DNA of 64,000 bases from Mesorhizobium sp. INR15 (lineage in GTDB: Bacteria > Pseudomonadota > Alphaproteobacteria > Rhizobiales > Rhizobiaceae), in NCBI RefSeq assembly GCF_015500075.1, contig NZ_CP045496.1, forward strand, positions 1,612,001-1,676,000. The letters run 5' to 3'. The position numbers and the translations under genes are program-made. The first letter of the stretch is position 1; each line of letters begins with the position of its first letter. Under the pieces are notes generated by a model. It ran no database searches. It was not told the DNA's origin and saw only the letters and a list, made by a program, of their open reading frames with translations. Shown here in pieces: positions 8,579-16,809 of the stretch.

Positions 8579-9430
8579 ATGTCGACAGCCACATCGCTTC
8601 AACAAAGCCGCAAGCGCAAGAATGGCGTGATGATGACGCTGTGCGTCGTCGCCGCCGGCATCGGCCTTGCCTGGCTGGCGCTTATCCTCGGCGCGTTGCT
8701 CTACAAGGGTGCTGCCGGCCTTTCGCTCGACGTCTTCACGCAGATGACGCCGCCGCCGGGTGATGCCGGTGGCCTGCTCAACGCCATCTACGGCAGCGTG
8801 GTGATGACGGTCATCGCCGTTATCGTCGGCACGCCGATCGGCGTGCTGGCCGGCACGTACATGGCCGAGTACGGACGCTTCTCGAAGCTCACCACCGTGG
8901 TGCGTTTCATCAACGACATCCTGCTCTCCGCGCCGTCGATCATCGTCGGCCTGTTCGTCTACGAGTTGATGGTGCGGCCAATGGGGCATTTCTCGGCGCT
9001 CGCCGGTTCCGTGGCGCTCGCCATCCTGGTCATTCCGGTCGTTGTGCGCACAACAGAGGACATGCTCAACCTGGTGCCGAACGCGTTGCGTGAAGCCGGC
9101 ACCGCGATCGGCGCGCCGCGCTGGGTTGTCATCAAATCCGTCGCTTACCGCGCCGCCCTTTCCGGTATCGTCACCGGCATATTGCTATCGATCGCCCGTA
9201 TCTCCGGCGAAACGGCACCGCTGCTCTTCACGGCCCTCAACAACCAGTTCTGGAGCAGCAATCTCAACGCGCCGATGGCCAGCTTGCCTGTCACCATCTT
9301 CCAGTTTGCTCTCAGCCCCTACGAGGAATGGCAGCAACTGGCCTGGACCGGTGCACTCATCATCACATTGACGGTTCTCGCGCTTAGCATCTTTGCACGC
9401 AGCCTGACCGGACGCAGAGAGGACAAATGA
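8579..9430 (+). CDS. pstA: Phosphate ABC transporter permease PstA
   Basis: Second permease subunit of the Pst importer. It has 283 residues with a first membrane helix near residues 17-40 (VMMTLCVVAAGIGLAWLALI) and the conserved EAGTAIGAPRWVVIKSV and ARISGETAPLLFTA segments near the ATPase-coupling loop. The gene overlaps pstB by four bases (ATGA), implying translational coupling. Confidence 0.96.
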   Translation: MSTATSLQQSRKRKNGVMMTLCVVAAGIGLAWLALILGALLYKGAAGLSLDVFTQMTPPPGDAGGLLNAIYGSVVMTVIAVIVGTPIGVLAGTYMAEYGRFSKLTTVVRFINDILLSAPSIIVGLFVYELMVRPMGHFSALAGSVALAILVIPVVVRTTEDMLNLVPNALREAGTAIGAPRWVVIKSVAYRAALSGIVTGILLSIARISGETAPLLFTALNNQFWSSNLNAPMASLPVTIFQFALSPYEEWQQLAWTGALIITLTVLALSIFARSLTGRREDK

Positions 9431-10230
9431 GCCAGATGTTGTCTCCAGACATGACGATCGCAACCGAGGCAACCGCCAAGGCCAAGATCGAGGTCAAGAA
9501 CCTCAACTTTTTCTACGGCCAGTCGAAGGCGCTGAAGAACATCACGCTGTCGCTGCCAGAGCGCAGCGTCACCGCCTTCATCGGACCGTCGGGCTGCGGA
9601 AAGTCGACGCTGCTGCGCGTCTTCAACCGTATCTATGAGCTCTACCCGAAGCAGACCGCCGAGGGCCAGGTGCTGCTCGATGGCCAGAACGTTCTTGACC
9701 GCTCGCAGGACCTCAACCTGTTGCGGACCAAGATCGGCATGGTGTTCCAGAAGCCAACACCGTTCCCAATGTCGATCTATGAGAATATCGCTTTCGGCGT
9801 CAGGCTCTATGAGAAGATCAGCAAGTCCGAGATGGACGGTCGCGTTGAACAGGCGCTGAAGCGTGCGGCGCTCTGGACCGAGGTCAAGGACAAGCTCAAT
9901 GCCAGCGGCCTCAGCCTTTCCGGCGGCCAGCAGCAGCGGCTTTGCATTGCCCGCACCGTGGCGGTGAAGCCCGAAGTCATCCTGCTCGACGAGCCGGCTT
10001 CGGCTCTCGATCCGCTGTCGACCGCCAAGATCGAAGAGCTGATCGACGAGTTGCAAGCCGACTACACGATCGTCATCGTCACCCACAACATGCAGCAGGC
10101 AGCGCGCGTGTCGAAGCAGACAGCCTTCATGTACCTGGGCGAGCTGGTCGAATTCGACAAGACCGAGAAGATCTTCACGTCGCCCCGCGAGAAGCGCACT
10201 CAGGACTACATCACCGGCCGCTTCGGCTGA
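9427..10230 (+). CDS. pstB: Phosphate ABC transporter ATPase PstB
   Basis: Cytoplasmic ATPase that powers phosphate import. Its 267 residues include Walker A GPSGCGKS (about 53-60), the Q-loop GMVFQKPTPFPMSIY typical of PstB, the signature LSGGQQQR and Walker B VILLDEPASALD. The start overlaps the end of pstA. In the Pho signalling model PstB and PhoU pass the phosphate status of the transporter to a sensor kinase. Confidence 0.97.
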   Translation: MSQMLSPDMTIATEATAKAKIEVKNLNFFYGQSKALKNITLSLPERSVTAFIGPSGCGKSTLLRVFNRIYELYPKQTAEGQVLLDGQNVLDRSQDLNLLRTKIGMVFQKPTPFPMSIYENIAFGVRLYEKISKSEMDGRVEQALKRAALWTEVKDKLNASGLSLSGGQQQRLCIARTVAVKPEVILLDEPASALDPLSTAKIEELIDELQADYTIVIVTHNMQQAARVSKQTAFMYLGELVEFDKTEKIFTSPREKRTQDYITGRFG

Positions 10231-10255
10231 GTCTCAGGCATACGAGGACAAGATC

Positions 10256-10963
10256 ATGGGCGAACATACAGTCGCTTCTTTCGACGAGGATCTCGGACAG
10301 ATCAGCAGGCTCATCAGCGATATGGGCGATCTCGCCGGCGCGATGGTTGGCGGTGCAACCAAGGCGCTGCTGACCTCCGACAACGCGCTGGCGCAGCGCG
10401 TCGTTTCCGATGACGCCATCATGGACGCGCGCCAGCGCGAGCTCGACGACCGCGCCATCACGCTGATCGCCAAGCGGCAGCCGATGGCGGACGATCTTCG
10501 CCATGTCGTCGGCTCGATCCGCATGGCCGGCGATCTGGAACGCATCGGCGATCTGGCCAAGAACATCGCCAAGCGCGTCGGCACCGTCGGCCTCAGCGTC
10601 ACGCCGCGCGACCTGTCGCACTCCATCGACGGAATGGCGCAGCTGGTGCTGATCCAGGTACAGGGCGTCATCGAGGAATACGCGGCGCGCGACGCGGCCG
10701 CCCTGGCGAAACTACGCGCCGACGATGAGCGCATCGACGTCAAGTACACCTCGGTGTTCCGCGAGCTCCTGACCTACATGATGGAAGATCCGCGCAACAT
10801 CACCGCTTGCACGCATCTGCTGTTCTGCGCCAAGAATCTTGAGCGCATCGGCGACCACGTGACCAACATCGCTGAAAACGCGTACTATGTCCTGACCGGC
10901 ACGCAGTTGCCCGCCAATCGTCCGAAGCAGGACGAGACGGCAATGACCGTGCCGGCGGCATGA
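10256..10963 (+). CDS. phoU: Phosphate signalling protein PhoU
   Basis: Negative regulator linking the Pst transporter to the Pho two-component system. The 235-residue all-helical protein shows two PhoU repeats with the acidic metal-binding motif seen in RMAGDLERIGDLAKNI (about 85-100) and again in NLERIGDHVTNIAENAYY (about 196-213). It lies 25 bases after pstB and 16 before phoB, so all are probably co-transcribed. Confidence 0.96.
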   Translation: MGEHTVASFDEDLGQISRLISDMGDLAGAMVGGATKALLTSDNALAQRVVSDDAIMDARQRELDDRAITLIAKRQPMADDLRHVVGSIRMAGDLERIGDLAKNIAKRVGTVGLSVTPRDLSHSIDGMAQLVLIQVQGVIEEYAARDAAALAKLRADDERIDVKYTSVFRELLTYMMEDPRNITACTHLLFCAKNLERIGDHVTNIAENAYYVLTGTQLPANRPKQDETAMTVPAA

Positions 10964-10979
10964 CAGGGGTGACCAGCCG

Positions 10980-11669
10980 ATGATCGCGCCACGCATCATG
11001 GTGGTGGAGGACGAGGAGCCGCTAGGTGTGCTCCTCCGCTACAACCTTGAATCCGAGGGCTACCAGGTCGAAGTGGTAACGCGCGGCGATGAGGCCGAAA
11101 TCCGGCTCCAGGAGAATGTTCCCGACCTTCTGGTGCTCGACTGGATGGTGCCGGCGGTTTCCGGCATCGAGCTCTGCCGCCGGCTAAGAATGCGTCCCGA
11201 GACGGAGCGGTTGCCCATCATCATGCTGACCGCGCGCGGCGAGGAAAGCGACCGTGTACGCGGTCTCTCCACCGGCGCCGACGACTATCTGGTCAAGCCG
11301 TTTTCCACGCCGGAATTCATGGCTCGGGTAAAAGCGCTGCTGCGCCGCGCCAAGCCGGAAGTCCTGTCCAGTGTGCTCAAGGTCGGCGACATCGTGCTCG
11401 ATCGCGAATCGCACCGGGTCTACCGCAAGAAAAGCGAGATCCGGCTCGGGCCGACCGAGTTCCGTTTGCTCGAATTCATGATGCGTCATCCTGGCCGCGT
11501 GTTTTCGCGCAGCCAACTGCTCGACAATGTTTGGGGCGAGACGATCTATATCGACGAGCGCACGGTCGATGTGCATGTCGGCCGGCTGCGCAAGGCGGTC
11601 AACAATGGCCGCATGCCCGACGTCATCCGCACCATTCGCGGCGCGGGCTACGCCATCAGGGAAGACTGA
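10980..11669 (+). CDS. phoB: Phosphate regulon response regulator PhoB
   Basis: DNA-binding response regulator of the OmpR family, 229 residues. The receiver domain (about 5-118) has the acidic pair VVEDEE, phospho-acceptor Asp in LLVLDWMVP and Lys in LVKPFSTPEF. The C-terminal winged helix (about 130-228) has LGPTEFRLLEFMMRHPGRV and DERTVDVHVGRLRKA, a close PhoB signature. It should bind the PHO box at 6374-6391. It is the last gene of the pst operon and is convergent with the ROK regulator 12 bases away. No phoR gene is visible in the window. Confidence 0.95.
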   Translation: MIAPRIMVVEDEEPLGVLLRYNLESEGYQVEVVTRGDEAEIRLQENVPDLLVLDWMVPAVSGIELCRRLRMRPETERLPIIMLTARGEESDRVRGLSTGADDYLVKPFSTPEFMARVKALLRRAKPEVLSSVLKVGDIVLDRESHRVYRKKSEIRLGPTEFRLLEFMMRHPGRVFSRSQLLDNVWGETIYIDERTVDVHVGRLRKAVNNGRMPDVIRTIRGAGYAIRED

Positions 11670-11681
11670 AAGCCGGCAAAT

Positions 11682-12926
11682 TCAGGCGACGTCCTTGCCG
11701 ACGGATTCAGGCTTTGTTTGTGAGCCCGGCGCGAAAATCTCCTGGTCGACGAAGGTCAGCGCCCGCATGGCGCAGCCTTCGCGGATCAGCGGCAGCTCAT
11801 TCGGCTCGGTGTCGAAGGAAATCGATTTCGAGTGCTGGCCACCGGCGGTCTGGGCTATGGCTTCGCGCAGCGCCGGTTCGATCAGGTCGAAGGCGGCGGC
11901 GCTGACGCCCACCATGGCGACAGGCGCCGGATCGATCAGCGCGAACAGGCTGCCGAGACCGAAGCCGAGCGCTTCACCGGCCTTGCGGTAAGCTTCGCGC
12001 TCCGGCCCATCGCTTTCGCGAGCCGATGCCGCCAGCGCCCGCATCTCCGCGTCGCTGACGTCGACCGGTTCGGCGTCCTCGCCCATTTGCCTGGCGTTGC
12101 GCCAGATGGCGTAGTTGCCGGCATAAGCCTCGACGCAGCCGCGCCGTCCGCAGCGGCAAAGCGCACCGTTCGGCCGATGGATCATGTGGCCGAACTCGCC
12201 GCCGGACGAATGGGTGCCGGTGAACAATTCGCCCTTCAGCACCAGGCCCATGCCGATGCCGTGCGACAGCAGGATGGCGATGAAGTCATCGCGGTAGCGC
12301 TCCGGGTTACGCCAGCGCAGCGCAACCGCCATCATATTGCAGTCGTTTTCCATGGTGGCGGGGATGCCGAATTCCTCTTCCAGGATGTCGGCGAAAGGGA
12401 TGTTGGTCTGTGGTGTGATCGGCGACCACAGCAGCGCGCGGGCATGGGAATCGGTAATGCCCTGAATGGCCAGTGCGATGCGGGCGACGCTGTGGATATC
12501 GAGGTCCGGATCCTCGAGCCGGCGCCGCACGATGGCGACGCATTCGCCAATGAGCGCCTCGCGCGACATGGTCAGTGTGTCCAGCCGGCGCTGCTCCTCG
12601 GCGATCACCTGGCCGGCATAGTCGATGACGGCAACCGACAGGAAGTTCAGCGACAACACCACGGTCATCACGGCGGCGGCTTCCGGGTGGAGGCTGAGGC
12701 CAACCTGGGGGCGGCCGCGCTTCAGGGACACGGTCTCGCTTGGCTTGCTTTCCGTGAGAATGCCTTCGGCGATCAGGTCGGAGGAGATCGCCGAGATGGT
12801 CGAATGGCTGAGCCCGGTTGTGGCGGCGATTTCGGTGCGGGACGGCTGTCCTGCCCGGCGTACGGACGAAATAACCATCGCCCGGTTGCGCCGGCGCAAA
12901 TCGTCGTGACGGATTCCGACCGACAT
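11682..12926 (-). CDS. ROK-family transcriptional repressor (XylR-like)
   Basis: The 414-residue protein has an N-terminal winged helix-turn-helix (RTEIAATTGLSHSTISAISS, about 30-49). A ROK domain follows, with the zinc-binding motif ending in CRCGRRGCVEAYAG and the GFGLGSLFALIDP segment. ROK repressors sense sugars and control nearby transport genes. I chose the ATG at 12926 because a GGAGG-containing leader precedes it and MSVGIRHDDLRRRN fits ROK N-termini; an upstream in-frame start at 12989 adds 21 unlikely residues. It is divergent from xylFHG, and two dyad sites lie between, so it is probably the repressor of that operon. Confidence 0.88.
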   Translation of the reverse strand: MSVGIRHDDLRRRNRAMVISSVRRAGQPSRTEIAATTGLSHSTISAISSDLIAEGILTESKPSETVSLKRGRPQVGLSLHPEAAAVMTVVLSLNFLSVAVIDYAGQVIAEEQRRLDTLTMSREALIGECVAIVRRRLEDPDLDIHSVARIALAIQGITDSHARALLWSPITPQTNIPFADILEEEFGIPATMENDCNMMAVALRWRNPERYRDDFIAILLSHGIGMGLVLKGELFTGTHSSGGEFGHMIHRPNGALCRCGRRGCVEAYAGNYAIWRNARQMGEDAEPVDVSDAEMRALAASARESDGPEREAYRKAGEALGFGLGSLFALIDPAPVAMVGVSAAAFDLIEPALREAIAQTAGGQHSKSISFDTEPNELPLIREGCAMRALTFVDQEIFAPGSQTKPESVGKDVA

Positions 12927-13028
12927 TGTTCCTGCTTTCCTCCCCGCCGCCGCGACCTTTCGTGCAATCGAAGGCCGTCGGTGACACACTCCAAATACTG
13001 GCAGAACCCGGCAGTCCTGTCATATTAT

Positions 13029-13049
13029 TTATTACGGGGCTCGAAAAAA
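13029..13049. promoter_or_regulatory. Imperfect operator dyad O1 of the ROK regulator
   Basis: TTATTACGGG-G-CTCGAAAAAA matches the perfect palindrome at 13113-13133 in the whole right arm and in seven of ten left-arm positions. The two centres (13039 and 13123) are 84 bases apart, close to eight helical turns, so a looping repressor could bind both. Confidence 0.5.
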
Positions 13050-13112
13050 ATTACTCCGAACATCAGAAACCATCAGAATCGATGTTGACAGCGCTCTGAC
13101 GTTGGACCAGTG

Positions 13113-13133
13113 TTTTTTCGAGGCTCGAAAAAA
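13113..13133. promoter_or_regulatory. Perfect 21-bp operator palindrome O2 before xylF
   Basis: TTTTTTCGAG-G-CTCGAAAAAA is a perfect palindrome around one central base, 65 bases before the xylF ATG. It stands between divergent ROK-repressor and transporter genes, the usual place for a repressor site. Confidence 0.75.
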
Positions 13134-13197
13134 TAGAGCCTTTGTGCCGGCCTTCGGGTCAGTTTGGTCGCGCCACACGCGGCGCAGGGAGGATAAC

Positions 13198-14238
13198 ATG
13201 AAAAGATTCACAGCCGCCATCCTGGCGGGTGCCGCCATGTCGCTGACGCTCGTGTCGGTCGCGCAGGCGAAGGACAAGGTCATCGGTGTCTCGTGGTCGA
13301 ATTTCCAGGAAGAGCGCTGGAAGACCGATGAGGCGGCGATGAAGAAGGCCATCGAGGCCGCTGGCGACAAGTATATTTCCGCCGACGCGCAGTCCAATCC
13401 CGGCAAGCAGTTGACGGACGTGGAGAGCCTGATCTCGCAAGGCGCCAATTCGCTGATCATCCTGGCGCAGGATGCCTCGGCCATTGGCCCGGCCGTGCAG
13501 AAGGCACTGGACGAAGGCATTCCGGTCGTCGGCTATGACCGCCTGATCGAAAACAAGGACGTCTTCTATCTGACCTTCGACAACAAGGAAGTCGGCCGCA
13601 TGCAGGCCCGCGAAGTGTTCAAGGTGAAGCCGGAAGGCAACTACGTCTTCATCAAGGGCTCAGGCGCCGATCCGAATGCCGATTTCCTGTTCTCGGGCTC
13701 GATGGAAGTGCTCAAGGCGGCCATCGACAGCGGCAAGATCAAGAATGTCGGCGAGGCCTACACGGACGGCTGGCTGCCTGCCAACGCCCAGAAGAACATG
13801 GAGCAGTTCCTGACCGCCAATGACAACAAGGTCGATGCGGTGGTCGCGGCCAATGACGGCACCGCTGGTGGCGTCGTCGCGGCGCTGACGGCGCAAGGTC
13901 TGGCGGGCACCGTGCCGGTTTCGGGCCAGGATGGCGACCACGCCGCCCTGAACCGCATCGCGCTCGGCACGCAGACTGTTTCGGTCTGGAAGGACGCACG
14001 CGAACTCGGCAAGACCGCCGCCGAAATCGCCTCGCAGCTCGCCGACGGCAAGAAGATGGCCGATGTGGCCGGCGCCAAGGACTTCACCACGCCTGGCGGT
14101 AACACCGTCAAGTCGCTGTTCCTGACCCCGGTTGCGATCACCAAGGACAATCTCAACCTCGTCATCGACGCCGGCTGGATCAAGAAGGACGAAGTCTGCA
14201 CCGGCGTTGCCGCCGGCACCGTCGCGGCCTGCAAGTAA
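13198..14238 (+). CDS. xylF: D-xylose-type ABC transporter substrate-binding protein XylF
   Basis: Periplasmic sugar-binding protein of 346 residues. The signal peptide is MKRFTAAILAGAAMSLTLVSVAQA, with the mature start at KDKVIGVSW. Family features of XylF include EERWKTDEAAMKKAIE, YDRLIENKDVFYLTFDNKEVG, DGWLPANAQKNMEQFL, VVAANDGTAGG and VSGQDGDHAALNRIALG. The start is fixed by GGAGGATAAC just before the ATG and by the signal peptide. A strong hairpin after the stop probably keeps xylF expression above that of the permease and ATPase. Ligand by family is D-xylose; a related pentose is possible. Confidence 0.93.
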   Translation: MKRFTAAILAGAAMSLTLVSVAQAKDKVIGVSWSNFQEERWKTDEAAMKKAIEAAGDKYISADAQSNPGKQLTDVESLISQGANSLIILAQDASAIGPAVQKALDEGIPVVGYDRLIENKDVFYLTFDNKEVGRMQAREVFKVKPEGNYVFIKGSGADPNADFLFSGSMEVLKAAIDSGKIKNVGEAYTDGWLPANAQKNMEQFLTANDNKVDAVVAANDGTAGGVVAALTAQGLAGTVPVSGQDGDHAALNRIALGTQTVSVWKDARELGKTAAEIASQLADGKKMADVAGAKDFTTPGGNTVKSLFLTPVAITKDNLNLVIDAGWIKKDEVCTGVAAGTVAACK

Positions 14239-14271
14239 GGCTGAACGATCGGATCGATCCCGACGCCACGG

Positions 14272-14318
14272 CCCTGGAGCGGTTCAGTGTTTCCTGAAAC
14301 GCTCCAGGGTTTTGTTTT
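14272..14318 (+). terminator. Hairpin terminator/attenuator between xylF and xylH
   Basis: CCCTGGAGCG (14272-14281) pairs with CGCTCCAGGG (14300-14309), extended inward by a TTCAG/CTGAA stem after one mismatch, and followed by TTTTGTTTT. It is likely a partial terminator giving more xylF than xylHG transcript. Confidence 0.85.
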
Positions 14319-14498
14319 CGCAATTCCCAAGGGAAAGCGCCATGCGCTTTTACCGGGAAAACCGCCGCGCACTTTTCCTGAAATTGCTCTCAAGCCGCGA
14401 CGTTTTTTCAAAAAGATTTGTGTTTCCGCCTCGGGTGGATAGCTTCTAGGCTGTGTTCCGGCATCCGCGTCAGACGGCAAGCCGGTGGGAGGGAAATC

Positions 14499-15851
14499 AT
14501 GACCGACACGACGTCCAACCCGCAGGCCGACACCGCGCGTGCGTCCGAACTTGGCGTGGTCGCCCGGTTCCTGAAAGCCACTGAAATCGATACCCGCATG
14601 CTTGGCATGATTGGTGCGCTGCTGATCATCTGGATCGGCCTGCACGTCATCTCCAGCCTGCGTCTGGGGGTCAATCCGCTCGACTTCGACAGCCGGACCT
14701 TCCTGACGCCGCGCAACCTGTGGAACCTCTCGGTACAGACTTCCGCCGTGGCCATCATGGCCTGCGGCATGGTGCTGGTCATCGTCATGCGCAATATCGA
14801 CCTGTCGGTCGGTTCCGCCGAAGGCCTGATCGGTATGGTCATGGGCTTCGCGCAGGTGCATTTCCTGGTGCGTATGGTCGGGATGCAGCTCGGCAATCCC
14901 TGGATCTGGGTCCTGGCGCTGGCCATCGGCCTGGCGCTCGGCCTGCTGATCGGGGCCTTCCAGGGCTTCGTCATCGCCTATCTCGAAGTGCCCGCCTTCA
15001 TCGTGACGCTTGGCGGCCTGCTGGTCTGGCGCGGCGCGGCCTGGTGGGTCACCTCAGGGCAGACCGTGGCGCCTCTCGATGCGACTTTCCAGCTGATGGG
15101 CGGCGGGCCGGCGGGTTCAATCGGCTCGACCTGGAGCTGGGTTGTCGGAATTGTCGCCTGCCTGGCGGTCGTGTTCATGCTGTTCAACGGACGGGTGCAG
15201 CGCAAGCGGTTCCGTTTCCCGCTGCGGCCGATCTGGGCCGAGACGCTGCTCGGCGCGGTCACCTGCGCTGTCATCATGGGCGCGGTGTGGCTCGCCAATT
15301 CGTACCCGTGGCCGATCGGCATCGTGAATCGCTACGCGGCGGCCAACAACATTACCGTTCCCGAAGGTGGCCTGTTCATCGCGCATGGCATCGCCATTCC
15401 GGTGCTGATGGCGATCGCGGTCGGACTGATCATGACCTTCATCACCAACCGAACCCGCTTCGGCCGCTATGTCTTCGCCATCGGCGGCAATCCTGAAGCC
15501 GCCAATCTGGCCGGCATCAACACCCGCTGGATCACCATGAAGGTGTTCATGATCATGGGCGTGCTCGCAACGATCGCCGCTGCGATCTCGTCGGCCCGGC
15601 AAAACTCGTCCACCAATGTGCTGGGTACGCTCGACGAATTGCTGGTGATCGCGGCGGCTGTCATCGGCGGCACTTCGCTTGCGGGCGGATCGGGCACGAT
15701 CATCGGCGCCATGCTGGGCGCGCTTCTGATGCAGTCGCTGCAGTCCGGCATGGTGCTGCTCGGCGTCGACTCGCCGTTGCAGAGCATTGTCGTCGGCGCG
15801 GTGCTGGTCATCGCCGTCTGGCTCGACACCGTCTATCGCAAGCGCGTTTAG
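14499..15851 (+). CDS. xylH: Sugar ABC transporter permease XylH
   Basis: Inner-membrane permease of the xylose importer: 450 residues with roughly ten hydrophobic segments. Family landmarks are GMVLVIVMRNIDLSVGSAEGL, with the conserved DLSVGS motif, and AIGGNPEAANLAGI with VIGGTSLAGGSGTI towards the C-terminus. The ATG at 14499 is chosen over the earlier frame start because GGGAGGG precedes it and the leader would be unusual otherwise. The stop is 13 bases before xylG. Confidence 0.9.
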   Translation: MTDTTSNPQADTARASELGVVARFLKATEIDTRMLGMIGALLIIWIGLHVISSLRLGVNPLDFDSRTFLTPRNLWNLSVQTSAVAIMACGMVLVIVMRNIDLSVGSAEGLIGMVMGFAQVHFLVRMVGMQLGNPWIWVLALAIGLALGLLIGAFQGFVIAYLEVPAFIVTLGGLLVWRGAAWWVTSGQTVAPLDATFQLMGGGPAGSIGSTWSWVVGIVACLAVVFMLFNGRVQRKRFRFPLRPIWAETLLGAVTCAVIMGAVWLANSYPWPIGIVNRYAAANNITVPEGGLFIAHGIAIPVLMAIAVGLIMTFITNRTRFGRYVFAIGGNPEAANLAGINTRWITMKVFMIMGVLATIAAAISSARQNSSTNVLGTLDELLVIAAAVIGGTSLAGGSGTIIGAMLGALLMQSLQSGMVLLGVDSPLQSIVVGAVLVIAVWLDTVYRKRV

Positions 15852-15864
15852 GGAGGAGACAACC

Positions 15865-16665
15865 ATGGCTGACAAAACCGCTCCCGCAGGCACGCCGCTG
15901 ATCGACATGCGCAACATCTCGATTGCCTTTGGCGGCATCCGTGCTGTCGATGACGCGTCGATCGATCTGTTCCCGGGTGAGGTCGTGGCGCTGCTTGGCC
16001 ACAACGGTGCCGGCAAGTCGACACTGATCAAGATTCTTTCCGGCGCCTATAAGCGCGATGCCGGCCAGATCTTCGTCAACGGCCAGGAGGCCTCGATCTC
16101 CAACCCGCGCGACGCCAAGAAATACGGCATCGAGACGATCTACCAGACGCTTGCCCTGGCCGATAATGTCGATGCCGCCGCCAATCTCTTCCTCGGCCGT
16201 GAGCTGATGACGGCCTATGGCACGCTCGATGACGTCGCCATGGAGGCCGAGGCCCGCAAGGTCATGGGCAGGCTCAATCCGCGTTTCCAGCGCTTCAAGG
16301 AGCCGGTGATCAAGCTCTCCGGCGGCCAGCGGCAGTCGGTGGCGATCGCGCGCGCCATCCTGTTCAACGCCCGCATCCTGATCATGGACGAACCAACGGC
16401 GGCCCTTGGGCCGCAGGAAACAGCGCAGGTCGGCGAACTGGTCAAGCAACTCAAGGCCGACGGCATCGGCATCTTCCTGATCAGCCATGACATCCATGAT
16501 GTGTTCGAGCTTGCCGACCGTGTCTGCGTGATGAAGAACGGTCAGGTCGTCGGCACGGCACGCACCACCGACGTCACCCAGGATGAAGTGCTGGGCATGA
16601 TCATTCTTGGCAAATGCCCGCCTGGTGCGATCCCCGGGCCGGGGGCGCTCAAGATCGCTGCCTGA
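15865..16665 (+). CDS. xylG: Sugar ABC transporter ATPase, single-cassette (XylG position)
   Basis: Cytoplasmic ATPase of the sugar importer. The 266 residues hold one complete cassette: Walker A GHNGAGKST (about 50-58), signature LSGGQRQS, Walker B ILIMDEPTAAL and switch His in FLISHDIHD. Classical XylG has two fused cassettes (about 510 residues), whereas this is a single cassette like fructose FrcA, so it must work as a homodimer. GGGAGGAGACAACC precedes the ATG at 15865. It is the last gene of the xylFHG unit. Confidence 0.88.
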   Translation: MADKTAPAGTPLIDMRNISIAFGGIRAVDDASIDLFPGEVVALLGHNGAGKSTLIKILSGAYKRDAGQIFVNGQEASISNPRDAKKYGIETIYQTLALADNVDAAANLFLGRELMTAYGTLDDVAMEAEARKVMGRLNPRFQRFKEPVIKLSGGQRQSVAIARAILFNARILIMDEPTAALGPQETAQVGELVKQLKADGIGIFLISHDIHDVFELADRVCVMKNGQVVGTARTTDVTQDEVLGMIILGKCPPGAIPGPGALKIAA

Positions 16666-16809
16666 CGGCCATCGAGCCACAGGGTGGGCACTGCGGCTGA
16701 TTGCCGGTTATGTGATGGGCAGGCTGTCATGATGGGTTGGCTCCGCCATTGTCTTGACGCAAGGACTTGCCCATAAAGGTCGCAATTCGCTCCTGGGCCG
16801 CATTGTCAG

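Noticed and set aside
11832..13088. Rightward frame of 418 codons over the ROK repressor
   Set aside because: Antisense to a clear ROK gene, no domain, and it would overlap the operator region before xylF.
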